DNA of 64,000 bases from Holdemanella sp. MSK.7.32 (GCF_024460475.1 NZ_JANFYN010000002.1:32241-96240), one strand, 5' to 3'; counted from the stretch's first letter, positions 46,067-55,805 are shown. The notes: generated by a model from the letters alone, not told the origin. Numbers and translations are program-made.

Positions 46067-46978
46067 ATGGCTAAAAAAGATGCTGTAGTATTAGAATCTG
46101 GTGAAAAAATTGAATCTATAGGTCCTTGGACCATCGCATGGCGTAAGTTTAGACAAAACCGTGTTGCCATGGCAGGTTTGATTATTTTTATTTTAATTGT
46201 TATTGCTGTTATTGTTATACCACCAATGCTTGGATATAGCGTAAATGACTATGATTTATCAAATCCTAACTTAGCTCCAGGAGGAGAACATTTATTAGGA
46301 ACAGATAAACAAGGTCGTGACTGCTTATTCCGTTTATTCTTAGGTGGACGTATCTCTATTATGGTTGGTATTATTGCTGCTGTTATTACTGTCATTTTAG
46401 GATGTACAATTGGTGGTATCTCAGGATATTATGGTGGAAAATTAGATAACGTATTAATGCGTTTTGCAGAAATCGTTTATTCATTACCATTTACACCAAT
46501 GATTATTGCGGTTGCCTCAACTATGTTGTGGGTTCCACAAAGTCAAAAAATGTATACTGTATCATTATTGATTGGTTTATTATCATGGCCAGGACTTGCT
46601 CGTTTAGTTCGTGGACAAATTTTAACTTTACGTGAACAAGAATTTATGCAAGCTTGTGAAGCTTTAGGTATTTCAGATTTCTCAAAAATCTTTAAACACT
46701 TACTTCCAAACGTTATTTCTTTGGTAATCGTAAATGCTACACTACAAATGGCGAGTGCTATCTTGACTGAGGCTGGTTTATCATTCTTAGGTATGGGTGT
46801 TACGGCACCTACTCCTTCTTGGGGTAACTTAATGAACTTGGCACGTGATTCTTATGTGTTCCAAAACTATCCTTGGGAATGGATCCCTGCAGGTTTAATG
46901 TGTTTATTAACTGTAATCTCTATCAACTTAATTGGTGAAGGTTTACGTGATGCATTCGACCCTAAAGAATTACAGTAG
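46067..46978 (+). CDS. oppC: Oligopeptide ABC transporter permease OppC
   Basis: The 303-residue second channel subunit starts with the OppC_N segment (AWRKFRQNRVAMAGLIIFIL), has GTDKQGRDCLFRLFLGGRIS and an EAA loop EFMQACEALGISDFSKIFKH. It ends DAFDPKELQ, as family members do. It sits 15 bases before oppD. Confidence 0.94.
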   Translation: MAKKDAVVLESGEKIESIGPWTIAWRKFRQNRVAMAGLIIFILIVIAVIVIPPMLGYSVNDYDLSNPNLAPGGEHLLGTDKQGRDCLFRLFLGGRISIMVGIIAAVITVILGCTIGGISGYYGGKLDNVLMRFAEIVYSLPFTPMIIAVASTMLWVPQSQKMYTVSLLIGLLSWPGLARLVRGQILTLREQEFMQACEALGISDFSKIFKHLLPNVISLVIVNATLQMASAILTEAGLSFLGMGVTAPTPSWGNLMNLARDSYVFQNYPWEWIPAGLMCLLTVISINLIGEGLRDAFDPKELQ

Positions 46979-46993
46979 TAAGGAGGATACACA

Positions 46994-48013
46994 ATGTCTG
47001 TAAATAAAAAAGTAATTAAAGTGGAAGACCTTCGTGTATACTTCCATACAAAAAAAGGTGATTCAAAAGCAGTTGATGGAAACCACTTTACAATGTATGA
47101 AAATGAAACACTTGCAATCGTAGGTGAATCAGGTTGTGGTAAATCAGTAACTGCCATGTCTATTTTAGGCTTAGTAAGTGAACCAGGAGAAATTATGCCT
47201 GGATCAAAAATCGTATATATGGGAAATGTAGACCGTGATGAAGATGGTTTAAACTTAGCTACAGCTACAGATGAACAAATTCGTCACATTCGTGGTAACG
47301 AAATCTCTATGATTTTCCAGGAACCAATGTCAAGTTTGAACCCAGTTATTACAGTTGGGGATCAGATTATGGAAAACATTTTGACACATGAAGAAGTTTC
47401 TAAAGAAGAAGCTAAACAACGTGCAATTGATTTGTTGGCAGAAGTAGGTATTTCTCGTCCAGAAAAAGTTGTTGATAACTATCCATTCCAATTATCAGGT
47501 GGTATGTGTCAGCGTGTTATGATTGCGATGGCTTTATCTTGTCATCCAAAATTATTGATTGCCGATGAACCTACAACAGCTTTAGACGTTACAATTCAGG
47601 CTCAGATTCTTTCTTTAATGAACAGATTGAAGAATGAAACAGGTACATCTATCATGTTGATCACACACGACTTAGGTGTAGTTGCTCAGGTTGCCGATAA
47701 CGTTAACGTTATGTATGCAGGTAAAGTTGTTGAAACAGCTCCAGTAGAAGAATTGTTCAGCAACCCTAAACACCCATATACAGTTGGATTAATGAATTCA
47801 ATGCCTTCATTAGCTGAAGAAGGTAAACGTTTAAATACAATTGAAGGTAGTGTACCTAACCCATTGTATTTACCAAAAGGATGCTACTTTGCAGATCGTT
47901 GTCCATATGTAACAGATCGTTGTAGAGAAGGTCAACCAGTAGATACAAAAGTTAAATCACGTCACCACGTATGGTGCTTCAAAGTTGAAGAAGAAATGAA
48001 ACAGGAGGGATAG
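46994..48013 (+). CDS. oppD: Oligopeptide ABC transporter ATPase OppD
   Basis: The 339-residue ATPase has Walker A GESGCGKSVTAM, the signature LSGGMCQRVMIAMAL, Walker B LLIADEPTTALDV and the OppD/F C-terminal extension with Cys motif CYFADRCPYVTDRC, which in relatives binds an iron-sulfur cluster. It powers peptide import with OppF. Confidence 0.95.
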   Translation: MSVNKKVIKVEDLRVYFHTKKGDSKAVDGNHFTMYENETLAIVGESGCGKSVTAMSILGLVSEPGEIMPGSKIVYMGNVDRDEDGLNLATATDEQIRHIRGNEISMIFQEPMSSLNPVITVGDQIMENILTHEEVSKEEAKQRAIDLLAEVGISRPEKVVDNYPFQLSGGMCQRVMIAMALSCHPKLLIADEPTTALDVTIQAQILSLMNRLKNETGTSIMLITHDLGVVAQVADNVNVMYAGKVVETAPVEELFSNPKHPYTVGLMNSMPSLAEEGKRLNTIEGSVPNPLYLPKGCYFADRCPYVTDRCREGQPVDTKVKSRHHVWCFKVEEEMKQEG

Positions 48014-48015
48014 TC

Positions 48016-48999
48016 ATGGCAGAAAAAAGAAAAATTCTTGAAGTAAAACACTTAAAAAAATACTTCCCTCTAAAAAAAGGAAAATTTAAAGAAGGCGACC
48101 CATGTGTTAAGGCCGTAGATGATATTACTTTCGACTTATACGAAGGTGAAACATTAGGTCTAGTAGGTGAATCAGGATGTGGTAAATCTACTTTAGGTCG
48201 TACAATCATTCGTCTTTATGAACCAACAAGCGGAGAGGTAATCTTCGAAGGTGAAGATGTAGCGAAAAAATCTCGTAAAGAAATGCGTGCTTTACGTGAA
48301 GAAATGCAGTTTATCTTCCAGGATCCATATTCTTCATTGAATCCACGTATGACTGTATTCAATATTTTGGCTGAACCATTGATTGCTCACGGAAAATTCA
48401 AACGTGGTCCAGAACTAGATGCATATGTTAAAAACCTAATGGACCGTTGTGGTTTGCCAAGCTACTATTGCTATCGTTATCCTCACCAATTCTCAGGTGG
48501 ACAAAGACAACGTATTGGTATCGCACGTTCTTTAGCGTTAGATCCAAGCTTCATTATTTGTGATGAACCAGTAAGTGCATTGGACGTTTCTATCCAATCA
48601 CAAATCATCAACTTAATGAAAGATATGCAAGAAGAAAAGAACATTTCTTATATCTTCATTTCACACGACTTGTCAGTTGTAAAACACATTTCTGACCGTG
48701 TAGGTGTAATGTATTTAGGTAGTATGATGGAACTTGCAGATAAGAATGAAATCTACTCTAACCCTCAACACCCTTATACAAGAGCGTTGATTGGTGCAAT
48801 TCCTTTACCAGACCCTACAAAACGTAAAGAAATGCAAGTTATCCAAGGTGAAATTCCAAGTAACGTAAACATTCCTAAGGGATGTAAATTCAACCCTCGT
48901 TGCCCATTTGCGAAAGATATTTGTCGTGAACAAGAACCAGCAACAAAAGAGGTTAAACCAAATCACTTCGTTAAGTGTCACTTTGGAGGTGAATTCTAA
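48016..48999 (+). CDS. oppF: Oligopeptide ABC transporter ATPase OppF
   Basis: The 327-residue partner ATPase has Walker A GESGCGKSTLGRTI, the signature FSGGQRQRIGIARSL, Walker B FIICDEPVSALDV and the C-terminal cysteine motif CKFNPRCPFAKDIC. It starts 2 bases after oppD, and its stop overlaps the start of a small membrane-protein gene (TAATG). Confidence 0.95.
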   Translation: MAEKRKILEVKHLKKYFPLKKGKFKEGDPCVKAVDDITFDLYEGETLGLVGESGCGKSTLGRTIIRLYEPTSGEVIFEGEDVAKKSRKEMRALREEMQFIFQDPYSSLNPRMTVFNILAEPLIAHGKFKRGPELDAYVKNLMDRCGLPSYYCYRYPHQFSGGQRQRIGIARSLALDPSFIICDEPVSALDVSIQSQIINLMKDMQEEKNISYIFISHDLSVVKHISDRVGVMYLGSMMELADKNEIYSNPQHPYTRALIGAIPLPDPTKRKEMQVIQGEIPSNVNIPKGCKFNPRCPFAKDICREQEPATKEVKPNHFVKCHFGGEF

Positions 49000-49190
49000 T
49001 GTCTAAGCGCCCATCTATGCGTGAGATGTTAGAAAAAAAAGATAAACAAAAAGGTAAAGAAGATCGTCTTGAAAAAGGGGATTTTCTAGCCTTATTAATT
49101 GCAGCTAGTAGTACATTCTGGCCAATTTTATTAGGTGCCATCGTTATTTTAGCGCTATTAATTTTTGGTTGGAATGCCATCTTTGCATAA
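48999..49190 (+). CDS. Small single-pass membrane protein of the opp operon
   Basis: The 63-residue protein is very basic for its first 28 residues (MSKRPSMREMLEKKDKQKGK, then EDRLEKGD) and then has one membrane helix (FLALLIAASSTFWPILLGAIVILALLIFGW). Its ATG overlaps the oppF stop by one base, so it is translated with the transporter. No family is recognised. A role as an accessory subunit or regulator of OppBCDF is inference from position. The cytoplasmic-side prediction for the N-terminus follows the positive-inside rule. Confidence 0.8.
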   Translation: MSKRPSMREMLEKKDKQKGKEDRLEKGDFLALLIAASSTFWPILLGAIVILALLIFGWNAIFA

Positions 49191-49193
49191 TAC

Positions 49194-49220
49194 GAGAAGC
49201 TTTCGGCTTCTCTATTTTTT
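49194..49220 (+). terminator. Terminator of the opp operon
   Basis: GAGAAGC (49194-49200) pairs with GCTTCTC (49206-49212) across a 5-base loop, followed by TATTTTTTT. Confidence 0.88.
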
Positions 49221-49232
49221 TAGGAGAAAGAT

Positions 49233-50927
49233 ATGAAATTTACAGATTATAAATATGAACATATGGATATTGAAGCTTTGCAGGCACAATTAAAGGCGAT
49301 TTGTTCAAAATTACAGAATGCAGCTTCTTATGATGATTTTAAAAATGCGTTTATTGAATTGAATGACGTAAATAAATATATCAATACAAATCAGACACTT
49401 GTTGATGTACGTCATACAGTGGATACAAGAGATGAATATTATACAAAAGAAAATGACTTTTTAAATGAAATGCTTCCAGTATTAAAGGAAGATATTGTGA
49501 ATTGTAATAAAGCAGTTATGGCTAGTCCTTTTGTTTCTGAATTAAAAAAAGAAGTACCAGAAACGTATTTCTTACAAAGAGAAATGGAAGAAAAATCATT
49601 TGATCCAATTATCATTCCTGAAATGCAAGAAGAAAATAAACTGGCTTCTAAATACCAAGCAATCATTGCGAGTGCACAAATTGAGTTTGATGGTGAAACA
49701 TATACTCTTGCTGCTTTAGAAGTAAAGACAAATGATAAAGATAGAGATACTCGTAAACGTGCAATGCAAGCCTATTGGGGATGGTATGACGAACATGCTA
49801 AAGAAATTGGTGAAGTTTATGATCAATTAGTACAAGTGCGTACGCGCATGGCTAAAAAATTAGGATATGAAAACTATATCGAACTTGGTTACTATCGCAT
49901 GATGCGTTTTGACTACAATAAAAAGGATGTAGAAAACTATCGTAAACAAGTATTAGAAGATGTTGTTCCATTAGATAATGAGTTGTATGCTCGTCAACAA
50001 AAACGTTTGGGTTATGATACTTTGCATGCTTGGGATGAAAAGTTTGAATTCACTTCAGGAAATCCAGCACCTAAATATAGTCGTGAAGAATTAGTAAAAC
50101 GTGCATTAAAGATGTATCAAGAACTAGATCCTAAAACAGGTGAATTCTTTGAATTTATGACAGAAAGAGAATTGTTAGATCTAGATTCAAAGCCTGGTAA
50201 AGCAGCTGGTGGATATTGTACATTCATTCCAAATTATCAATCTCCATTCATCTTCGCAAACTTTAATCAGACAAGCCATGATGCTGAAGTACTAACACAT
50301 GAAGCAGGACATGCTTTCCAAGTGTATTCAAGTAAAGATATTTTCCCTATTGATTGTGTATGGCCTACTTATGAATCTTGTGAAATCCACTCTATGTCTA
50401 TGGAATTTTTTACATATCCATGGATGAAATCTTTCTTTGAAGAAGATGTAGATAAATATTATTTCAATCATTTGTCAGGAGCTGTTAAGTTCTTACCTTA
50501 TGGAGTTTTAGTGGATCACTTCCAGCATGAAGTATATGAAAAACCAGAAATGTCTTGTGAAGAGAGATTGGCTACTTGGAGAAAGTTGGAAAAACAATAC
50601 TTGCCTCATAAAAACTATGAAGGTATTGATATTCTAGAAAAAGGTGGATGGTGGATGCGTCAGCTTCACATTTTCATGGATCCATTCTATTATATTGATT
50701 ACACATTAGCTCAAGTATGCGCATTGCAGTTCTGGGCTCGTATTCAAAAGAAGGATGAAAAAGCTTTTGAAGACTACAAACACATTTGTAAGATTGGTGG
50801 AACATTGCCGTTCAGAAAAATTGTAAAAGAAGCAGGATTAAAGGTTCCTTTCGAATCTGGATGCTTAAAAGATACTGTTCAATTGGTTCGCGAATGGTTT
50901 GAAAATGCAGATGATTCACAATTTTAA
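49233..50927 (+). CDS. pepF: Oligoendopeptidase F family metallopeptidase
   Basis: The 564-residue M3-family zinc peptidase has the HEXXH site in LTHEAGHAFQVYSS near 350, with the distal zinc ligand in YESCEIHSMSMEFF. It cleaves short peptides in the cytoplasm. Its place right after the peptide importer suggests that it degrades what Opp brings in. It has its own ribosome site (AGGAGAAAG) and follows the opp terminator. Confidence 0.93.
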   Translation: MKFTDYKYEHMDIEALQAQLKAICSKLQNAASYDDFKNAFIELNDVNKYINTNQTLVDVRHTVDTRDEYYTKENDFLNEMLPVLKEDIVNCNKAVMASPFVSELKKEVPETYFLQREMEEKSFDPIIIPEMQEENKLASKYQAIIASAQIEFDGETYTLAALEVKTNDKDRDTRKRAMQAYWGWYDEHAKEIGEVYDQLVQVRTRMAKKLGYENYIELGYYRMMRFDYNKKDVENYRKQVLEDVVPLDNELYARQQKRLGYDTLHAWDEKFEFTSGNPAPKYSREELVKRALKMYQELDPKTGEFFEFMTERELLDLDSKPGKAAGGYCTFIPNYQSPFIFANFNQTSHDAEVLTHEAGHAFQVYSSKDIFPIDCVWPTYESCEIHSMSMEFFTYPWMKSFFEEDVDKYYFNHLSGAVKFLPYGVLVDHFQHEVYEKPEMSCEERLATWRKLEKQYLPHKNYEGIDILEKGGWWMRQLHIFMDPFYYIDYTLAQVCALQFWARIQKKDEKAFEDYKHICKIGGTLPFRKIVKEAGLKVPFESGCLKDTVQLVREWFENADDSQF

Positions 50928-50936
50928 AAAAACATC

Positions 50937-50965
50937 TTGCGATTTGAAAAAAGGCTTGCTATAAT
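50937..50965 (+). promoter_or_regulatory. Promoter of rpmE
   Basis: TTGCGA (50937-50942) and TATAAT (50960-50965) are 17 bases apart. Confidence 0.75.
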
Positions 50966-51021
50966 TGTATAGCACTTACTTTGGGTCAATATGACTTAAG
51001 GCGGAAGGAGGATACATCGAT

Positions 51022-51231
51022 ATGAAACAAGGAATTCATCCTAATTATCATAAAGTTAAATGTATCTGTACATCTTGTGGTGCAGAATTCGAAACAGGTA
51101 GTACAATCAAAGGTGATGAATTACGTGTAGATACTTGCAGTAACTGCCACCCATTCTTCACAGGTCGTCAACGTTTCGCTGCTGCTCAGGGACGTATTGA
51201 GAAATTTAACAAGAAATATGGTTTGAAGTAG
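51022..51231 (+). CDS. rpmE: 50S ribosomal protein L31 (zinc-binding form)
   Basis: The 69-residue protein is L31 with four cysteines in two pairs (CTSC at 16-19, CSNC at 37-40 region), so it is the C+ type that binds zinc and can be swapped for a zinc-free paralogue under zinc shortage. GGAGG precedes the ATG at a proper distance. It is a single-gene unit with its own promoter and terminator. Confidence 0.95.
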   Translation: MKQGIHPNYHKVKCICTSCGAEFETGSTIKGDELRVDTCSNCHPFFTGRQRFAAAQGRIEKFNKKYGLK

Positions 51232-51241
51232 TAATATAATG

Positions 51242-51269
51242 ACAGTGTCAGAAATGGCACTGTTTTTTA
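51242..51269 (+). terminator. Terminator of rpmE
   Basis: ACAGTGTC pairs with GGCACTGT (one G-T pair) and is followed by TTTTTT. Confidence 0.8.
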
Positions 51270-51447
51270 TTTTGGTTATAAAAAAATCGTTATTTAAAAA
51301 TAAATATCCTTTAAAATAGACGTTTCAAGCTTGTTTGGTTATATTAAAATGATCAAATGTGCACAAGAAATAACTGTGGTATTTGAAAACTTCTATTGCT
51401 ACGTTTATAATAAAGACAATAAATTAAAAATAGAGAGGTGTATTAGA

Positions 51448-52614
51448 GTGAAAAGAGCTAAAAGAATGGATGTATTTCAATCTTCTATATTTACAGAATT
51501 GAAAAATATGAAGCTGGATTATACACAAAGAACAGGAAATGAAACAATTGATTTTTCAGTTGGATCTCCAAATATTGCGCCTGAACCATCTATTATGAAG
51601 GTACTGCAAGAATCAATTATGGTTCCAGAAAACTATAAGTATGCGATCAATGAATTACCTGAAATGAAATCAGCAATCCACGATTGGTATAAGAACCGTT
51701 ATAATGTAGAACTAACATATGATGAAATGATCTGTCTACAAGGATCTCAAGAAGCTTTAAGCACATTGTTTTTAGCTATGTGTGATCCAGGTGATATTGT
51801 ATTGGTGCCAGATCCTTATTATCCAATTTTTAGTGATGGGCCAAAGATTGCAGGGGCTAAAGTTGAATATATGCCTTTGTTGCAAGAGAATAACTATGTT
51901 ATTCAATTGGATCAAATTGATGAAGAAATTGCGAAAAAAGCGAAGATGATGATTGTATCCTATCCAAACAATCCAACTTGTGCTATAGCACCAGATTCAT
52001 TCTATGAAGAGTTGATTCAATTTGCGAAGAAATATGATATTGTAGTTTTACACGATAATGCATATAGTGAACTTGTATTCGATGGTAAAGTTGGAAAGAG
52101 TTTCTTATCTTTTGAAGGAGCTAAAGAAATAGGAATTGAATTGAATTCTTTCTCGAAAACATATGGAATGGCCGGTGCAAGACTTGGTGTGTGTGTTGGT
52201 AATAAAGAAGTGATTGATTGTTACAATACCCTTAAATCAAATATGGATTATGGAATCTTCTTACCTATACAATATGCAGGCATTGAAGCACTAAGACATG
52301 GAGGCGCAAGCATTCACTCAACTTGTCAGGCTTATCAAGATCGAAGAGACGCTCTATGTGAAGCATTTGATGAAGTAGGATGGCATATTGATAAGAGTCC
52401 TGCAACAATGTTCGCATGGGCAAGAATTCCAGATCAATATGAAGATTCATATGCCTTCACAAAAGATTTGATGGAAAAAACAGGTGTTGTCGTTACACCT
52501 GGCCAGGCTTTTGGTGTTCATGGTACTAGATATGTGCGTTTAGCTCTTGTTCAAGATATTGAGGATATCCAAAAAGCGGCAGAAAGAATAAAAAAATCTG
52601 AAATTTTTAAGTAA
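51448..52614 (+). CDS. Class I/II PLP-dependent aminotransferase
   Basis: A GTG at 51448 preceded by GAGAGGTG gives 388 residues. The fold-type I core is clear: IDFSVGSPNIAPEPSIMK, LCLQGSQEAL-like phosphate loop, VSYPNNPTCA, LHDNAYSELVF and the PLP lysine in NSFSKTYGMAGARLG. The SPNIAPEPSI and YPNNPT motifs are close to the LL-diaminopimelate/aspartate aminotransferase-like group of Bacillota (DapL-, PatA- or AlaT-like). The substrate is not determined. Upstream in-frame codons to 51331 have no ribosome site and are left out. Confidence 0.87.
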   Translation: MKRAKRMDVFQSSIFTELKNMKLDYTQRTGNETIDFSVGSPNIAPEPSIMKVLQESIMVPENYKYAINELPEMKSAIHDWYKNRYNVELTYDEMICLQGSQEALSTLFLAMCDPGDIVLVPDPYYPIFSDGPKIAGAKVEYMPLLQENNYVIQLDQIDEEIAKKAKMMIVSYPNNPTCAIAPDSFYEELIQFAKKYDIVVLHDNAYSELVFDGKVGKSFLSFEGAKEIGIELNSFSKTYGMAGARLGVCVGNKEVIDCYNTLKSNMDYGIFLPIQYAGIEALRHGGASIHSTCQAYQDRRDALCEAFDEVGWHIDKSPATMFAWARIPDQYEDSYAFTKDLMEKTGVVVTPGQAFGVHGTRYVRLALVQDIEDIQKAAERIKKSEIFK

Positions 52615-52640
52615 AGTGCAAAAATTTGCACTTTTTTTTC
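52613..52640 (+). terminator. Terminator after the aminotransferase
   Basis: AAAGTGCAAA (52613-52622) pairs with TTTGCACTTT (52625-52634), followed by TTTTT. Confidence 0.88.
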
Positions 52641-52652
52641 GTATAAGAGTAT

Positions 52653-53820
52653 ATGAAGTGTAATCGATGTCAAAATGAAGATCCTAAATTATTTGCGTAT
52701 GATCATGGAGTTTATTATTGTCGTAAATGCATTGATTTTTCTAGGTTGGAGGTTAATGAAAAAATAAATCCGGTTAAATTGAAGCATAGAACGTGGAAGG
52801 GTAAACCTAAACTTGATTATGAACTCACTGCTTCGCAAAAATGTGCAAGTCACGAAGTATATCAACATTTAAGTAAAGGAAAAGACGTAATACTTTACGC
52901 CAGTACAGGTGCCAGGCAAAACAGAAATTTGTTTTGAAAGTATCTGTGGATATTTAGCACAAGGAAAGAAAGTAGGGTTTGCGATCAGTCGAAGACAGGT
53001 TGTTCTTGAAATCGCAAATCGTTTGCGGATAGCGTTTCCTGAATTAAGTGTGTGTGAAGTGGCTCAAGGATATACCCAAGTTACAGATGCAGACCTTATT
53101 GTATGTACTACACACCAGTTGTATCGTTATCCATATGCCTTTGATTTATTAATTTTAGATGAGTTAGATGCCTTTCCTTTTGTGGGCAACGAAGTACTTC
53201 AGGCCATAGCGAATCAGGCGTGTATTGGACAAAAACTAATGTTGAGTGCAACACCAGACAAAGAGAGTATGGAACTTGTGAAGCAAAAGAAAATAGAGCT
53301 TGTGTGTTTGTTTGAAAGGCCACATAAACACCCGTTGATTGTGCCTAAAGTGATACAGGTATCTATTTTAATTCAAGTATGGATTGTAATTTATTTGTGC
53401 ATAAAATTCCAAAAAGAGGGAAAACAAACATTGGTTTTTGTCCCTCGAAAAAATGATGGAAAGTGGATGAAGATGATTCTAAATGTATTTGTGAAGACAG
53501 ATTTTATTCATTCTTCTACACAGAATAAAGATGAAATTTTAGATTGCTTTCGCAATAAAGAATTGAGTGCACTAGTTTGTACCACACTATTAGAAAGAGG
53601 AATCACGATTCCAAGCGTTCAAGTTGTTGTTTTTAAAGGAGATCATTCAGTCTTTACCACGGCCAGTCTTATTCAGATTTTTGGGCGTGTGGGAAGAAGT
53701 TTTAAAGATCCAGAGGGAAAGGGTGTGTGTTTATGTCAAGCTTCAAGCGAATCTATCAAAGATTGTGTGAGTCAAATTACGAAGATGAACGATACTGTTT
53801 ATGTTGCCACAAAAAAATGA
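52653..53820 (+). pseudogene. comFA: comFA, competence DNA-uptake helicase, frameshifted
   Basis: ComFA is the ATP-driven helicase-like motor for importing single-stranded DNA. The first segment (52653-52937) holds the N-terminal zinc motif (CNRC...C, then YYCRKC) and reaches the Walker A motif, where one extra base (A at 52914) shifts the frame. Removing it gives STGAGKTEICFESICGYLAQ, the expected ComFA Walker A. The second segment then continues intact: LLILDELDAFPF (Walker B), LMLSATPD, TLVFVPRK, TLLERGITIPSVQVVVFKG and QIFGRVGR. So the gene is either inactivated by one base or carries a sequencing error. Confidence 0.85.
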
Positions 53821-54428
53821 GTGAAATTCGCAATTTTGAGATTTTCTTTTATAATGATCTTTTGATATGTCCGGATTGTTCAAAAAATTTCAAGCTACAT
53901 AAACAAGTCTATAATATAGATGGTATCCCTTTATATGTTCTCTATGAGTATGATGAGTTTTTAGAGAGGTTGTTTTTTCAGTATAAGGAACAAAGGGATG
54001 TTGTATTAAAAGATGTTTTTTTGTGTGAACACTTATATTTAAAGAAAACTTTTAAAAAATATTGTGTCTGTACTTTATGTAGTAGTGATGCAAAACGTAT
54101 GGAAAGGGGATTTGAACCAGCTATTGATATGTATTCGTCGTTAGATGTTTTTGTTCATTCTCCTTTCTACAAAAAGAAGGATATAAAGCAGTCTTCAGCA
54201 ACAAAATTGCAAAGATCACAAATTAAGAATGTATTGGGTTTGAAACAATTGTATCCATTGCCTAAAAAGAAAATATTGTTGGTGGATGATGTTTGTACAA
54301 CTGGAAGTACACTATTGGCTGCAAAGCAGTTGATTCATCCGGACTGCATGTTTGTTTTAGCGGCACATCCACTTTGGATTTTGGCAAATCAAGAAAACAT
54401 AGTGGTCAAATCAAAGGGGTTTTGGTAA
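53733..54428 (+). CDS. comFC: ComFC-type phosphoribosyltransferase-like protein
   Basis: ComFC works with ComFA in DNA uptake. The 231-residue protein has an N-terminal zinc ribbon (CLCCHKK...CPDC, about 23-53) and a C-terminal PRPP-binding-like motif ILLVDDVCTTGSTL. An ATG at 53733 with GGGTG upstream is chosen; it begins inside the last 88 bases of comFA, so translation would be coupled to it. The frame is open throughout, so the frameshift in comFA has not led to decay here. Confidence 0.86.
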   Translation: MSSFKRIYQRLCESNYEDERYCLCCHKKMSEIRNFEIFFYNDLLICPDCSKNFKLHKQVYNIDGIPLYVLYEYDEFLERLFFQYKEQRDVVLKDVFLCEHLYLKKTFKKYCVCTLCSSDAKRMERGFEPAIDMYSSLDVFVHSPFYKKKDIKQSSATKLQRSQIKNVLGLKQLYPLPKKKILLVDDVCTTGSTLLAAKQLIHPDCMFVLAAHPLWILANQENIVVKSKGFW

Positions 54429-54455
54429 AATAGTCTAGAAGGGGCGATAGAAGCT

Positions 54456-55805
54456 ATGGATAAGAAAAAAAAGAATGAGAATGATGAGATTTCTCAATTA
54501 TTAGATTCATTTCAAACAAACGAGGAAGATACGTTAGAACAAAAAATGGATCAATTCACAAAGAATCAAACTCGTAGTCGAGTAGAAAAACATAAACCTG
54601 AACCGGAAATTCCGTTTCAAGCAAAAAAAGAGGAACCTTCACTAGGAGATACGTTTGTGGTTGGATCAAAGGATTTAAATGAGCCAAAAGAAGATCTTTC
54701 TGCAACACGTACAGTAATGTGGAATGCGGATGATTTAAAACAGGAAGCAGATTCTACAAATCAAACTGTTGTGATTGATGATGATGAAATTCAGTCTTTG
54801 TTAGAGGAGGGTAAGGGTCCTCAATTAAAAAGAGAAGTAATCAACAAGAAAAAAGAGCCAAGCAAAAAGAAATCAGCACCAAAAAAGAGTCATTCTAAAA
54901 CTGGAATGTATGTTGCCTTAGGCGTTGTAGGTGTATTGTTGGTTTCATTATTGATATTTGGTGGTATGAAACTAATGACTGGTGGATTGTCAAGTTCTGA
55001 TGAAAAAACATCGGAGGTTCAAAAGAAGAATTACCAGGAATTATTAGATTTTGCGAACAACTATGATGATTTATCTTCAAGTGACCAAAAGAAAATTATT
55101 GATTTTGAAAGTAAATATAACAGTTTAACGCGTAAACAAAGAGAGAAGATTGATGAAATCTTAGAAGAGGCTACCGGTAAAACTTTCAATGAATTACTTG
55201 CGAGTGCAAATAAGAAGACAAGTACGAAAAAAGACAACAACAACACTGAAATTGCTGAAAAGAAAGCGCAGTTGAAACAAAAAATCAATGATCTTAAAAA
55301 GCAGTTGTTGAGTGCACAATCGGAATTAGAAAATGCGCAGAATGCACAGTCTTCAGCTCAAAGTGATGTCGATTCATTACAGTCTCAGATTGATTCTGCA
55401 GGTGGCGGTGTAAGTGATGCTCAAAGTGCTGTAATTAGTGCACAAGCGGATTACGATAATGCACAAAGTGCGCTACAGGCATGTGAGAATCGTCGTAGTG
55501 AATTGGAGCAAATTCCAAATAGCGAATTAACGCAAGATCAATATACAGAGTTACAGCAATTATATGCTGAACATCAGGGATTAGTTGATAATGTAAACAC
55601 AACAAAATCGGCTTTGGCTGATGCAAAATCGGCATTAAGTGCTGCACAAAAGAATTCGGATACTTCTTCTTTGCAGAATAAGTTAAAATCAGCAAAGACG
55701 AAATTGGATAGTGCAAATTCAGATGTAACAGATGCACAGTCAAAGGTAGATTCATTGAATTCTCAAATCAATGATTATCAAAATCAATTGAATCAATTAG
55801 ATTAG
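54456..55805 (+). CDS. Single-pass membrane protein with intracellular TxVV-type motifs and extracellular coiled coil
   Basis: The 449-residue protein has a charged cytoplasmic part (1-148), one membrane helix (about 151-173, MYVALGVVGVLLVSLLIFGG), an extracellular helical stretch (YQELLDFANNYDDLSSSDQK) and a long coiled coil (about 250-449) rich in DAQSAL/SELENAQ heptads broken by a Gly-rich turn near 312. The cytoplasmic part has three similar threonine motifs, GDTFVV (T66), TRTVMW (T86) and NQTVVI (T104), of the type bound by FHA domains after phosphorylation. No family is recognised. A cell-envelope or division role is only a guess. Confidence 0.8.
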   Translation: MDKKKKNENDEISQLLDSFQTNEEDTLEQKMDQFTKNQTRSRVEKHKPEPEIPFQAKKEEPSLGDTFVVGSKDLNEPKEDLSATRTVMWNADDLKQEADSTNQTVVIDDDEIQSLLEEGKGPQLKREVINKKKEPSKKKSAPKKSHSKTGMYVALGVVGVLLVSLLIFGGMKLMTGGLSSSDEKTSEVQKKNYQELLDFANNYDDLSSSDQKKIIDFESKYNSLTRKQREKIDEILEEATGKTFNELLASANKKTSTKKDNNNTEIAEKKAQLKQKINDLKKQLLSAQSELENAQNAQSSAQSDVDSLQSQIDSAGGGVSDAQSAVISAQADYDNAQSALQACENRRSELEQIPNSELTQDQYTELQQLYAEHQGLVDNVNTTKSALADAKSALSAAQKNSDTSSLQNKLKSAKTKLDSANSDVTDAQSKVDSLNSQINDYQNQLNQLD

